Shown here piece by piece: positions 24,546 through 33,450 of a stretch of DNA of 56,602 nucleotides. The DNA is from an uncultured Anaerotruncus sp. (GTDB lineage: Bacteria; Bacillota; Clostridia; Oscillospirales; Ruminococcaceae): positions 1-56,602 of the forward strand of contig NZ_CABUCJ010000002.1 of the NCBI RefSeq assembly GCF_902490045.1. The letters are read 5' to 3'. Below the pieces are notes generated by a model. That model saw nothing but the letters and a program-made list of their open reading frames with translations, had not been told where the DNA came from and did no database searches. The first letter of the stretch is position 1. Every line of letters begins with the position of its first letter. The position numbers and the translations under genes are program-made.

Positions 24546-25544
24546 TCATTTGTTGGCATTGGTGTAAAAGGGGGTGGAAGCGGGCGCGCGGAGCAGCTCC
24601 TTGAGCTCCCCATCCAGCTTAAAGAGGGTGACGGAAAGCCCCGCCATCTCCATGGAGGTCGCGAACTCGCCCACATGGGGCATAAAAATTTTGACGCCCC
24701 GCTCCTCCAGGATCCGCGCCACCCGGCGGTAGACGATGAACAGCTCCTCCGCGGGCGTCCCGCCCAGGCCGTTCACCAGAACGGAGACCTCGTCCCCCGC
24801 CTCCAGCGGCAGGTCCGCGAGCAGCTTCTCCATGAGGATTTCGGAAATCCGGTCGGCGGTCATCATCTTTTCCACAGTGATGCCCTTCTCGCCGTGGATT
24901 CCCATGCCGATCTCGATCTCGTCGTCCGCGATCGCAAAGGTGGGACGGCCCGCCTCCGGCACGATGCAGGGGGTGAGCGCCACGCCCATCGTGCGGGTGT
25001 TGGCGACCGCCTTTTCGGCGACCGCCGCGACCTCGTCAAGGCTGCACATCCGGTCGGCCGCGGCGCCGGCGCATTTGTAGGCGTAAACGATCCCCGCCAC
25101 GCCGCGCCGCTTTTCGGCGGTCTCCTTCGGGCTGGAGGCCACGTCGTCGCACGCCAGCACGCTGCGGCAGCGGATGTCGTCAAACTCGCAGTCCTCGATC
25201 GCCTGCTGGAAATTCATCTTGTCGCCGCCGTAGTTGCCGTAGAGGCAGAGGACGCCCGCGCCGGAGTCGACGGCGCGGATGGCGCTCGCCATCTTGGTAT
25301 AGGCGGGCGAGGCGAAGACGTTGCCGACGGCGCAGGCGTCCACCATGCCGCTGCCCACATAGCCCAGGAAGAGCGGCAGGTGGCCCGCCGTCACAATCCC
25401 GACCTTCCCCTTTTTGGAGGGGTATCCGGAGACCAGCACCCGGCGGTCCCCGTCCAGGAAATGCACCCGGTCGCCGTAGGCGGCGACGATGCCCTCCATC
25501 GTCTCATCCACAAAATCAGCGGGTTGGTTGATGACTTTTTTCAT
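24546..25544 (-). CDS. dhaK: DhaK-type ketose kinase substrate-binding subunit
   Basis: 332 residues. Residues matching the DhaK active site are kept: His55 (TAGHLP), Asp108 (GGDKMNF) and the His217 that covalently holds the ketose (MGIHGEKG). The signature GHEP is GHLP, a divergence from canonical DhaK that hints at another ketose. Together with DhaL it would phosphorylate dihydroxyacetone or an erythrulose. ATG 25544 has GGAGGGAG upstream. It is preceded by an FGGY kinase gene and followed by dhaL. Confidence 0.88.
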   Translation of the reverse strand: MKKVINQPADFVDETMEGIVAAYGDRVHFLDGDRRVLVSGYPSKKGKVGIVTAGHLPLFLGYVGSGMVDACAVGNVFASPAYTKMASAIRAVDSGAGVLCLYGNYGGDKMNFQQAIEDCEFDDIRCRSVLACDDVASSPKETAEKRRGVAGIVYAYKCAGAAADRMCSLDEVAAVAEKAVANTRTMGVALTPCIVPEAGRPTFAIADDEIEIGMGIHGEKGITVEKMMTADRISEILMEKLLADLPLEAGDEVSVLVNGLGGTPAEELFIVYRRVARILEERGVKIFMPHVGEFATSMEMAGLSVTLFKLDGELKELLRAPASTPFYTNANK

Positions 25545-25569
25545 AGGTATCTCCCTCCGAAACGAGTGG

Positions 25570-27105
25570 TCAATGGGTTTCGTCAAAGCGCTTGAGCGCC
25601 TGGAAAATTCCCTTCGACGCGGGATAGATCTGCGTGTAGATCGCGAACAGGTCGTCGTAGACCGCCTTTTTCGATGTGTCGGGCTCGAACGTGCGGTCGC
25701 TTCCGAAGGCGGCGAACCGCCCGGGCAGCGACGCGGGGTCCTCCCCGTGGCGGGAGGCCAGCACGGCCGCGCCCAGCGCGCCGCAGGAGGAATATTCCGG
25801 CACCCGGTGAACCGGGGTCTGGAAGAGGTCCGCGAAGATCTGGCACCAGAGGGTGTTGACCGCTCCGCCGCCGGAAATCCGGATGCATTTCATCGGCGCG
25901 CCCAGCTCGCGGAGCTGGAGGTACACCTCCCGCATCCCGAACGCCAGCCCCTCCAGCAGGGCCCGATAGAGGTGCCCCCGGGTGTGCGCCGGGGTGAGGC
26001 CCACTGTCACGCCCTTCGCGTAGGGATCGTCCACCGGGTTGCGCTGGCCGAGCAGCGAGGGGAAGAAGAGCAGCCCGTCGCACCCGGGACGCACCCGCGC
26101 GGCCTCCTCGTCCATCCGCCGGAACCCCTCTTCCGCGCCCTGCGCGGATTCGGCCGCATAGAGGCTTTCGCGCATCCAGTTGACCGAGGTGCCCACGCTC
26201 ATAAGGCCGGTATAGGCCACCCACTGGTCCCGGATGGCGCTGGAATAGACCTGCAGCCGCGCGCCCTCATTGCGGGCGCAGACGCCCAGCGAGGTGGAGA
26301 TGAGCCCTCCGGAGCCGAGAACGACGCTGTACACGCCCTCCTCCACGGCGCCGGAACCCACCGTCTGCATGATCGCGTCCCCCGCGCCGGCCACAACCAC
26401 CGTGTCCGGACCCAGACCCAGCTCTGCGGCGATCTCCGGGAGGACGGCGCCGACCGCCTGGTCGGCGTGGAAGACCGGCGGAAGCACCTCCTCGGGCAGG
26501 CCGATCAGGTTGAGCAGCTCCCGGTTCCAGCGGTGGTTTTTCACGTCGTAGACGCCGAAGCCGCTGGCATCCGATTCGTCGGTCGCCGGAACGCCGGTCA
26601 ACACGGTGCGCACGTAGTCCTTGGGATTCACAACCACCCGCGTCCTCGAAAAGAGCTCGGGCTCGTTCTCCCGCATCCAGAGGATTTTCCCCGCCGTGCA
26701 GGAGGGGACCATTTTGTTGTTGGTATAGGGCAGCAGGCCCTCCTTGCCGCCCACCTTGGCGTAGATTTCGTCGTTCTGCTTTTCGTTGCGGAAATCGACG
26801 CAGCTGAGGATGGGACGGAGCGGCTCCAGACGCTCATCCAGCGCCACGAGTCCGTGCATCTGCCCGGTGAGACCGATGGCCGCCGTATGGCAGTCCGGCC
26901 CGAGCGCCCGCACGAGCGCGCGGATGCAGTCCAGCCCGGCGTCGCGCAGCACCCGGGCGGACTGCTCGTAGCAGCCCAGCCCCGTGCAGACCAGGGTGTT
27001 GTCATACCGCACCGACCGGACGCCGAGCGTTTTCCCCTCCCCGTCGACCGCGATGGCCTTGCAGCCGGAGGAGCCGATGTCGACGCCGATATACGCCTCT
27101 TTCAT
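25570..27105 (-). CDS. FGGY-family carbohydrate kinase (xylulokinase-like, island copy 1)
   Basis: 511 residues. ATP-loop DIGSSGCKAIAV at 9-20, substrate-region phrase GLTGQMHGLV as in xylulokinases, and C-terminal ISGGGAVNTLWCQIFADLF. It phosphorylates a ketose (xylulose-like) with ATP. It sits between the TIM-barrel epimerase and dhaK genes. Having this kinase, a second FGGY kinase and DhaKL in one operon means at least three phosphorylation steps or substrates. Confidence 0.9.
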   Translation of the reverse strand: MKEAYIGVDIGSSGCKAIAVDGEGKTLGVRSVRYDNTLVCTGLGCYEQSARVLRDAGLDCIRALVRALGPDCHTAAIGLTGQMHGLVALDERLEPLRPILSCVDFRNEKQNDEIYAKVGGKEGLLPYTNNKMVPSCTAGKILWMRENEPELFSRTRVVVNPKDYVRTVLTGVPATDESDASGFGVYDVKNHRWNRELLNLIGLPEEVLPPVFHADQAVGAVLPEIAAELGLGPDTVVVAGAGDAIMQTVGSGAVEEGVYSVVLGSGGLISTSLGVCARNEGARLQVYSSAIRDQWVAYTGLMSVGTSVNWMRESLYAAESAQGAEEGFRRMDEEAARVRPGCDGLLFFPSLLGQRNPVDDPYAKGVTVGLTPAHTRGHLYRALLEGLAFGMREVYLQLRELGAPMKCIRISGGGAVNTLWCQIFADLFQTPVHRVPEYSSCGALGAAVLASRHGEDPASLPGRFAAFGSDRTFEPDTSKKAVYDDLFAIYTQIYPASKGIFQALKRFDETH

Positions 27106-27132
27106 ATGCGCACCTCCGCTCCTGTTTCCGGG

Positions 27133-27957
27133 TCAGAAGCCCAGCGTGTCATGCGCGTAGGCCATGCTCTGCTTCACACATTCCTCTTCGTAGGCGACGG
27201 TCTCGGCATGGGTGTCGCGGCGGTTGATGTAGAGCTCGAGGAAGATGTTCCCGTCGTAGCCGTTCTGCTTCAGGATGTCCAGCATGAGCGGGAAATCCAC
27301 GTAGCCCTGTCCGAGGGGGACGCCGGTGATCACGTCGCCGCGCGGGTCGAGGGAGACCACGTAGTCCTTGAAGTGGACGGTCTTCGCGTAGGGGGCGAGG
27401 GTGCGCACCGCCGTCTCGGTCGGGGTCGTGAAGCAGGTGGAGTTGCAGGTGTCGAGCGCGCAGCCGAAGAAGGGATCGTTCACGCCCTCGATGATCTTCT
27501 TGACCTCCTGGATGTCATTGAGCTTGCCGTTTTCGATCGCGACATGCACGCCGTACTCATGCGCCGTGGGCATCAGCGCACCGATCGTCTCGATGCCCTT
27601 TTGCACCTGCCGCTCCAGCCCGGCCGCGTCGGTATCCCGGTCCATGTCCCAGCCGATGCGCAGCACCTTGGAGCCGAGGAACCTGGAGACCTCGAGCATC
27701 CGCTTGAAATAGTTGAAATCCGTGCCGCGCGAGCCGGTCTCGATCGTCATGCCCTCCTTCACGATCCTGTCGCGGATGGCGGTGAGCTGTTCCTCGGTGA
27801 ACTCGTGCAGGGAGATGTTGTTGCAGAGCAGGACCGCCTTCACGCCGTACGCGACGCAGCGGTCGATGAGCTGGTCCACCGTCATGGGGTTCTCCGGGCG
27901 GTAGTAGGGGCGGCCGACCGACCACCTGTATGCGAACGAGCCGATTCCGAATTTCAT
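27133..27957 (-). CDS. Sugar phosphate isomerase/epimerase (xylose-isomerase-like TIM barrel)
   Basis: 274 residues. The metal-binding residues of this fold are visible: Glu in VAIENGK, Asp in FGCALDTCNS, His in TVHFKDY and Glu in NIFLELY. Members interconvert ketoses (for example 3-epimerisation of tagatose or xylulose) or isomerise unusual sugars. It is the first catabolic gene after the transporter genes, so it may act on the imported sugar. The exact substrate cannot be assigned. Confidence 0.85.
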   Translation of the reverse strand: MKFGIGSFAYRWSVGRPYYRPENPMTVDQLIDRCVAYGVKAVLLCNNISLHEFTEEQLTAIRDRIVKEGMTIETGSRGTDFNYFKRMLEVSRFLGSKVLRIGWDMDRDTDAAGLERQVQKGIETIGALMPTAHEYGVHVAIENGKLNDIQEVKKIIEGVNDPFFGCALDTCNSTCFTTPTETAVRTLAPYAKTVHFKDYVVSLDPRGDVITGVPLGQGYVDFPLMLDILKQNGYDGNIFLELYINRRDTHAETVAYEEECVKQSMAYAHDTLGF

Positions 27958-27996
27958 TGTTGATTACTCCTTTACCTTCTTAATAGCTTTTTGCGC

Positions 27997-29043
27997 TTAT
28001 ACTCTAAAACGCTTTCTCTCGATATAGCCGAGGAGCGTCATTGTAAACACGATTACGATTCCGTAGGCGAGCTGCTGGGTGGGCAGGCCGAAGCCCAGGA
28101 AGGTCATGGCGCTCATCAGGCACATGATGAACAGGATTCCGAACCCGGCCTGCACCATGTTGCCGTAGCCGCCGGACTGACTGATTCCGCCGATCGTGAC
28201 CGCCGCCACCATCGGCATCAGCAGGTTTGCGCCGACATCGGGGTTTACGCCGCCGATGCACATGGGGATGAACATCGCCGCGATCCCGGCGAAGATGCCG
28301 GAGAGCAGGTAGACGATGATATAGATCCGGGAGACCGAAATGCCCGCGTGTTCGGCGCTTTTGGGGTTGCTGCCGGTCAGGATGACCTGCCTGCCGAACG
28401 TGGTCTTGCTCAGCACCACCGCCATCAGGATGAAGATGACGATGGGGATGATCGCCGCCATGGGGATGATGGTCTTCCCGATGTGGATACCCGTGAGGGT
28501 GGAGAGCCGGGAAAGCTCCCGGGGGCCGCCGGAGACGGTGTAGCCGTTTGTGAACACATAGCAGAGGCCCATTGCCAAAAGCTGGCTGGCCAGCGTGATG
28601 ATAAAGGGCGCGATGTGGAATTTTGCCACCGCGATGCCGTTCAGAAGGCCGAACAGCGCGCCGATCGAGCAGGAGACCAGAAGGCCGAGCAGGATGATGA
28701 GCCAGGGGTTCATATCCGGGTTCGCGTCGGAGAGCAGGGACATGGTTTTGGTGGAGACCACCGCGGAAAAACCCGTCACATATCCGATGCTCAGGTCAAT
28801 TCCCGAGTTGCCGGAAAGGAACACGAATACCAGGCCGATGGCGCCGATGATGTAGTAGGAATACGAGGTGAGCATGGAGATGATGTTCGCCACCGAGAAA
28901 AAATTGCGATTCAGGAAGCCCATCACAACGCAGACCACGATCAGCATGTACACAACCGGCAAATCCAAGGAAAACTTCTTGAAGCCGTTCCAGAACCGAT
29001 TCTTATTTCCCAATGTCGAATTGCTTTTGAACTTTGTATCCAT
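27997..29043 (-). CDS. Sugar ABC transporter permease 2 (RbsC-like)
   Basis: 348 residues, about ten membrane segments. Family phrases: LVFVFLSGNSGIDLSIGYVTG and ILTGSNPKSAEHAGISVSRI. It is a second, divergent permease of the island and lies after the binding-protein gene; with the permease at 30321-31328 it probably forms a heterodimeric channel. A 146-bp gap with GC-rich inverted segments lies between it and the binding-protein gene. Confidence 0.9.
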   Translation of the reverse strand: MDTKFKSNSTLGNKNRFWNGFKKFSLDLPVVYMLIVVCVVMGFLNRNFFSVANIISMLTSYSYYIIGAIGLVFVFLSGNSGIDLSIGYVTGFSAVVSTKTMSLLSDANPDMNPWLIILLGLLVSCSIGALFGLLNGIAVAKFHIAPFIITLASQLLAMGLCYVFTNGYTVSGGPRELSRLSTLTGIHIGKTIIPMAAIIPIVIFILMAVVLSKTTFGRQVILTGSNPKSAEHAGISVSRIYIIVYLLSGIFAGIAAMFIPMCIGGVNPDVGANLLMPMVAAVTIGGISQSGGYGNMVQAGFGILFIMCLMSAMTFLGFGLPTQQLAYGIVIVFTMTLLGYIERKRFRV

Positions 29044-29189
29044 ATGATTGACCTCTCATCGAAGCGTTCTTGGGTTGTGCGAGCTTCCCTCGGGGGGCGG
29101 CGGGCCTGCCGCGGACAAGCCGGCGGCAAACCCGCCGCGCCTTTGGGCGGAAGGTTTACGGGGTTGTGCGTTTTGCGGACACGGGGAGC

Positions 29190-30260
29190 TTATCCCAGCA
29201 TGTCGGCATACTTGACGGTCCAGATTTCGTCGGACTTCGCCTCGAGCTCGTCGGGGCCGACGCCGAAGGTGGGCATATAGAAGGTGTCGCTCTCGAGGGT
29301 CTCGCCGTTGGCGAGCTTGACGGCCGCGTCGTAGATCGCGCCGCCGGCGGTGTCGGCCGGGATGACAAAGATCTTGTCGGTAAAGCCCTCTTCCATGTAG
29401 GCGACTGCGGGAGGCTCGCCGGAGAGCGAGGTGTAGTAGACATGGCCTTCCTCGCCGCGTTTAATCTTGAGGCCGGCCTCTTCCAGCGCCTGGTAGCAGG
29501 AGCCGTCCATGTGCGCGGAGACGTTGGCTACCGCCCAGGGGGAATAGACCTGCAGCGCGTTCTGCATGTTGGTGAGCGCCTTGTCGACGTCCCAGTCGGT
29601 CATGATCTCAACAACCTTGAGGTTGGTGTGGCCGGAGGCGGCGATCGTCTCCTGGAAGCCCTCGCGGCGGGCAATGCCGTTGGGGTCCGCGAGGGAGCCG
29701 ACCGTCAGGAAGATCGTGTGCTCCTCGCCGTCGTCCACGGAGATGAGGTATTCCGCCAGCTGCTTGGCGTCGCTGTAGGAATCGTACATCGCGGTGAAGA
29801 AGACGTTCTCGTGCTCCACCTTGCGGTCGTAGTTGATAACTGGGACGCCCGCCGCCTGCGCGTAGTCATAAGCGGTGAGGATGGCGTCCTGGTCGATGGC
29901 GCAGCAGACGATGACGTCGACGCCCTGGTCGATCAGGGATTTGAACTGGGTGTACTGGGTGGTGGTGTCGTCATCGGCGCACAGCTCGATGATCTCCACG
30001 TTGCCGGCGGCCTCTGCCGCGCTGTAAAGACCCATCAGCTCCACCTTGCGGAAAACGGTGGTGGCGGTGTCGGTGGAAACGCCGATCTTGATGGTTTTGC
30101 CCGCGTCCTCGCTGGGGGCGGGAGCGGCGTCGTCCGCCGCGCCGGGGGCGGTGCTTTCGGGAGCCGGGGTGTTCGCGGGCGCCTCGGGCGCGGAGCTGCC
30201 GCAGGCGGCGAGCGCGAGGGTCATTGCGAGCGCCAGGAACAGTGCGATTGCCTTTCTCAT
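29190..30260 (-). CDS. Sugar ABC transporter substrate-binding lipoprotein (RbsB-like)
   Basis: 356 residues. Lipobox LAAC with Cys20, then an Ala/Pro/Ser/Glu linker (21-55) and a type-1 periplasmic binding fold (about 56-350: KIGVSTDTATTVFRK, DQGVDVIVCCAIDQDAI). It should capture a sugar outside the cell for the two permeases and ATPase of this operon. It lies between the two permease genes. Confidence 0.9.
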   Translation of the reverse strand: MRKAIALFLALAMTLALAACGSSAPEAPANTPAPESTAPGAADDAAPAPSEDAGKTIKIGVSTDTATTVFRKVELMGLYSAAEAAGNVEIIELCADDDTTTQYTQFKSLIDQGVDVIVCCAIDQDAILTAYDYAQAAGVPVINYDRKVEHENVFFTAMYDSYSDAKQLAEYLISVDDGEEHTIFLTVGSLADPNGIARREGFQETIAASGHTNLKVVEIMTDWDVDKALTNMQNALQVYSPWAVANVSAHMDGSCYQALEEAGLKIKRGEEGHVYYTSLSGEPPAVAYMEEGFTDKIFVIPADTAGGAIYDAAVKLANGETLESDTFYMPTFGVGPDELEAKSDEIWTVKYADMLG

Positions 30261-30320
30261 TACTTGTCCTCCTAGATTTTTGTTATTTTCTGCACGGCAG
30301 AGCCGTGCCGGGTACCAATG

Positions 30321-31328
30321 CTATTGGATCTGCAGGAAGCGTGCGCGCCGTTCCCTGACGACGCTTGCGTTGTTGCGCATCGTGGTCGCGGTGTCGATCG
30401 CGATGGCGCAGAGCATCATCACCGCGCGCGCGAAGACCTGGTAGTAGCTGGAGATGTCCAGCATCGTCATGGCGTTTTCGATCAGGTAGAGGAAGACGCA
30501 TCCGAGTGCGGACCCCACGATGGAGGATTTTCCGCCGCTCATCTTGGTGCCGCCCAGAACGACGGCGGTGATGACGGTGAACTCGTAGCCCATGCAGGAG
30601 TTGGGAGCGATCGACCCGATGCGCCCGGCGTAGACGATGCCGCCCAGCGCGGCGCAGACGCCGCAGATGACATAGGCGCCGATCCGGATGCGGGTGACGT
30701 TCAGGCCGGAGAAGACGGCCGAGTTCTTGCTGCCGCCGACCGCCAGCACATACCGGCCGAACCGCGTGAAGCGCAGCGCGAGGATGCCGATGACGGTCAT
30801 GATGATCATCAGGACCGTGGGGGTGGGGACCATCTGGAACAGCTTGGAGTTCCCGATCACCCGCAGCGGTGCGTCCACGAACTTCTGGGAGTTGTCGAGC
30901 AGCAGGTAGGCCGCGCCCCGCAGGATGGACATGGTCGCCAGCGTGGCGATCATGTCGGGGAAGTTGAGCACGCTCGCCATAAAGCCGTTGAGCAGGCCGA
31001 TCAGGCACCCGACGACCAGCACGATCAAAAAGATCGTCCACACGGGGAAGATGCCGTAGGAATTCAGCCGGTACATCAGCGCCATGGTAAACAGCGCGTT
31101 CATGCCCACTGAAATGTCGATACCGCCGGTGGAGATGACGAAGGTCATGCCGATGGCCATGATCCCGAAGAGGCTGCACTGGCAGAGGATGTTCATGATG
31201 TTGGTCGCCTGCAGGAAGGCCGGCTGCGACACGGCCAGGATCAAAAAGAGCAGGATGTTGCCGATCAGAGCGGCCGCCCACTGCTCGCTCATAAATCTTT
31301 TCAGCGGGCTGTTATGCGTTTTCACCAT
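30321..31328 (-). CDS. Sugar ABC transporter permease 1 (RbsC-like)
   Basis: 335 residues, about ten membrane segments, with the family phrases MTFVISTGGIDISVGMNALF and LAVGGSKNSAVFSGLNVTRI. The start overlaps the end of the ATPase gene by 17 bp. It probably pairs with the second permease. Confidence 0.9.
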   Translation of the reverse strand: MVKTHNSPLKRFMSEQWAAALIGNILLFLILAVSQPAFLQATNIMNILCQCSLFGIMAIGMTFVISTGGIDISVGMNALFTMALMYRLNSYGIFPVWTIFLIVLVVGCLIGLLNGFMASVLNFPDMIATLATMSILRGAAYLLLDNSQKFVDAPLRVIGNSKLFQMVPTPTVLMIIMTVIGILALRFTRFGRYVLAVGGSKNSAVFSGLNVTRIRIGAYVICGVCAALGGIVYAGRIGSIAPNSCMGYEFTVITAVVLGGTKMSGGKSSIVGSALGCVFLYLIENAMTMLDISSYYQVFARAVMMLCAIAIDTATTMRNNASVVRERRARFLQIQ

Positions 31329-32832
31329 GATTACCCCCTACCGACGATTCGTCTTCCTGTTGCGAGGACGCGATCGACAGAATCCGGCGCACGTCGAAAT
31401 CCTCGCGCATCAGTTCGGAGACCATCCGGCCGCGCCGCATCACGATGATCCTGTGCGCCATGGAGACCAGCTCGTTCAGGTCGGAAGAGACCAGGATCAC
31501 GGCCGTGCCCGTTTTGGCAAGCTCCACGATGTATTCGCCGATCTCCGCCCTCGAGCCCACGTCCACGCCCCGGGTGGGGTCGTCGAACATGCAGACCTTC
31601 GGGGAATGGCTCAGCCACCGGCCGACGATGATCTTCTGCTGGTTGCCGCCGCTGAGCTCGGTGATGTATGCCTCAATGCCGGGACAGGCGATGCGGAAGC
31701 GGTCGATGACCTTCTGCGCGTTCTCCTTTTCCTTGCGGAAGCCGAAAAACTTCACCCTGCGGCTGACAAAATGGCCGATCTGGGCGGCGGTGATGTTCTC
31801 CTTCAGGTCGCGCCGCGGGAAGATGCCGCAGTTTTTGCGGTCCTCCGGGATCATCACCATGCCCTTTTTAATCAGTTCCTGCGTGTTCCATTTGTTGAAG
31901 GTCTCGCCCATGAACTCGATCGTGCCCCCGCATTTGCGCAGGCCGAAGATCGATTCCATCAGTTCGGTGCGCCCCGCGCCGATGAGCCCCGCCACGCCGA
32001 GAATCTCGCCCTTATGTACCTCGAAATGGATGTCCGTGAAGCTCTCCGACTCGAGCCCGCTCACGCGCAGCGCGACCTCCGGGCCCGGCTCCCCGAGGTG
32101 GAAGGCGGTCCCCTCCAGCGAATGGCCCACCATGTGTTCCTCGATCTCGTGCTTAGTGACCTCCGTCACCGGCGCGTCGCAGACCTTTTCGGAGTTGCGC
32201 AGCACCACGACCTTGTCGCAGACGGCGAACACCTCGTCCAGGAAATGCGTGATGAAGATCATGCCGATGCGCTGTTTTTTCAGCGTTCGCATCACTTCGA
32301 ACAGCCGTTCGCGCTCTGGCGCCGTCAGGGACGCGGTGGGCTCGTCGAGAATCAACACGCGGGGATTGAGCCGGATCGCCTTGGCGATCTCGATCAGCTG
32401 CTGCTCGCCGGGGCCCAGGGTCCCGACGATCGCGTCCGGGTCGAGCTGGATATTCATGATGCCCATGTACTTGAGCGCTTCCTCGCGGCACTTCTTCCAG
32501 TTGACCAAAGACTTCTTTCCGGGGAAGTCCTCGATGCAGATGTTTTCGGCGACGGTGAGGTTCAAAAACAGGCTCAGCTCCTGATGCACCGCGGCGATCG
32601 GCAGCTTGCCCATCTTGATCTCCTTCATCTCCCTGCCGTCGAAGGTGATGGATCCCTCCGTGGGCTCCAGCAGGCCGACCAGCATGTTTTTAAAGGTGGA
32701 TTTGCCCGCGCCGTTTTCCCCCAGCAGGGCGGTGATTTCGCCTTCGCAGACAACAAAGTCAACCCCGGAAACGACCTTTTTGTTCGCGAACGCCTTTGTG
32801 AGATTTTTTGTTTCCAAAATCACAGTGCTCAT
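31312..32832 (-). CDS. Sugar ABC transporter ATP-binding protein (RbsA-like)
   Basis: 506 residues, two nucleotide-binding domains. First: Walker A GENGAGKST and LILDEPTASLT. Second: degenerate GLIGAGRTE, signature LSGGNQQKI, and MFDDPTRGVDV, where the Walker-B Asp-Glu is Asp-Asp. ATG 32832 has GAGGT 6 bases upstream; upstream in-frame codons look noncoding. It is the first gene of the 14-gene island, preceded by 600 bp of AT-rich noncoding DNA. Confidence 0.92.
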   Translation of the reverse strand: MSTVILETKNLTKAFANKKVVSGVDFVVCEGEITALLGENGAGKSTFKNMLVGLLEPTEGSITFDGREMKEIKMGKLPIAAVHQELSLFLNLTVAENICIEDFPGKKSLVNWKKCREEALKYMGIMNIQLDPDAIVGTLGPGEQQLIEIAKAIRLNPRVLILDEPTASLTAPERERLFEVMRTLKKQRIGMIFITHFLDEVFAVCDKVVVLRNSEKVCDAPVTEVTKHEIEEHMVGHSLEGTAFHLGEPGPEVALRVSGLESESFTDIHFEVHKGEILGVAGLIGAGRTELMESIFGLRKCGGTIEFMGETFNKWNTQELIKKGMVMIPEDRKNCGIFPRRDLKENITAAQIGHFVSRRVKFFGFRKEKENAQKVIDRFRIACPGIEAYITELSGGNQQKIIVGRWLSHSPKVCMFDDPTRGVDVGSRAEIGEYIVELAKTGTAVILVSSDLNELVSMAHRIIVMRRGRMVSELMREDFDVRRILSIASSQQEDESSVGGNHGENA

Positions 32833-33450
32833 AAGATACCTCACCTGTTTATTGTTATAAAGCTGCCGTAACCCCGCGGCAGCAACCGTTACCTCCCGGG
32901 CGTCCGCGGCGCTGCGTTGTGCGGCCGTCGTCAATCTTTTTCGGCAAAAATACGTTTTTAATAAGGCAAAATATAATTCATAATATTTTATATATTTGTG
33001 AAATAAATTTTGATCGGTCTATCGGCGTATTATCTGAAAAATTACGTGGTTTACACGAAAACTTCACACAATTCGCGTTGTTTTCTTTGTAAAATTGCAA
33101 ATATGAACAGAGTCAAGCGGTTCTTTTCAAAAATTTATTTAATAATTTTTCTTTAAATTATGTAATCTTTTACTTGATTATTATACTTTTTATCAACAAT
33201 GTCAATACCAAAAATGAATATTTCTTTTAATTCGTTTCAGCTCACCAAATCTGTCGGCGTTTCTTTGTAAAATGTGACACACTTTTTCCCCCGGCCGCTC
33301 ATATTCGCGCATCCGGCCTCCCCCGCCGCAGACAGAAAGGCCCCGGGCCTTTTCCCCTGATTTCGCTCGATCTTTTTTAGCTTCTGCCGCTCCAGCTCTT
33401 CAATGATTTTTCGGCCTGTTGGGCGAAGAGTTGTTTAAGGCGGGGGCTTC
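32833..33450. other. AT-rich intergenic control region of sugar island
   Basis: No gene seen in 618 bp. The stretch 32940-33280 is far richer in A and T than anything else in the window. TTTCTTTGTAAAAT occurs twice in the same orientation (33082-33095 and 33260-33273). On the minus strand TTGACA (33205-33200) and TATAAT (33185-33180) are separated by only 14 bp, so this promoter is doubtful. A weak palindrome AAAGGCCCCGGGCCTTT near 33337 may end the symporter transcript. The region probably holds the operon promoter and regulator sites. Confidence 0.6.

Noticed and set aside
29044..29189. Possible attenuator between binding protein and second permease
   Set aside because: GC-rich inverted segments are imperfect and lack a T run; left as a plain gap of 146 bp.
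33180..33205. TTGACA and TATAAT pair before the sugar island
   Set aside because: The spacer is only 14 bp, too short for a good sigma-A promoter, in AT-rich DNA where such boxes occur by chance; not listed as a promoter.
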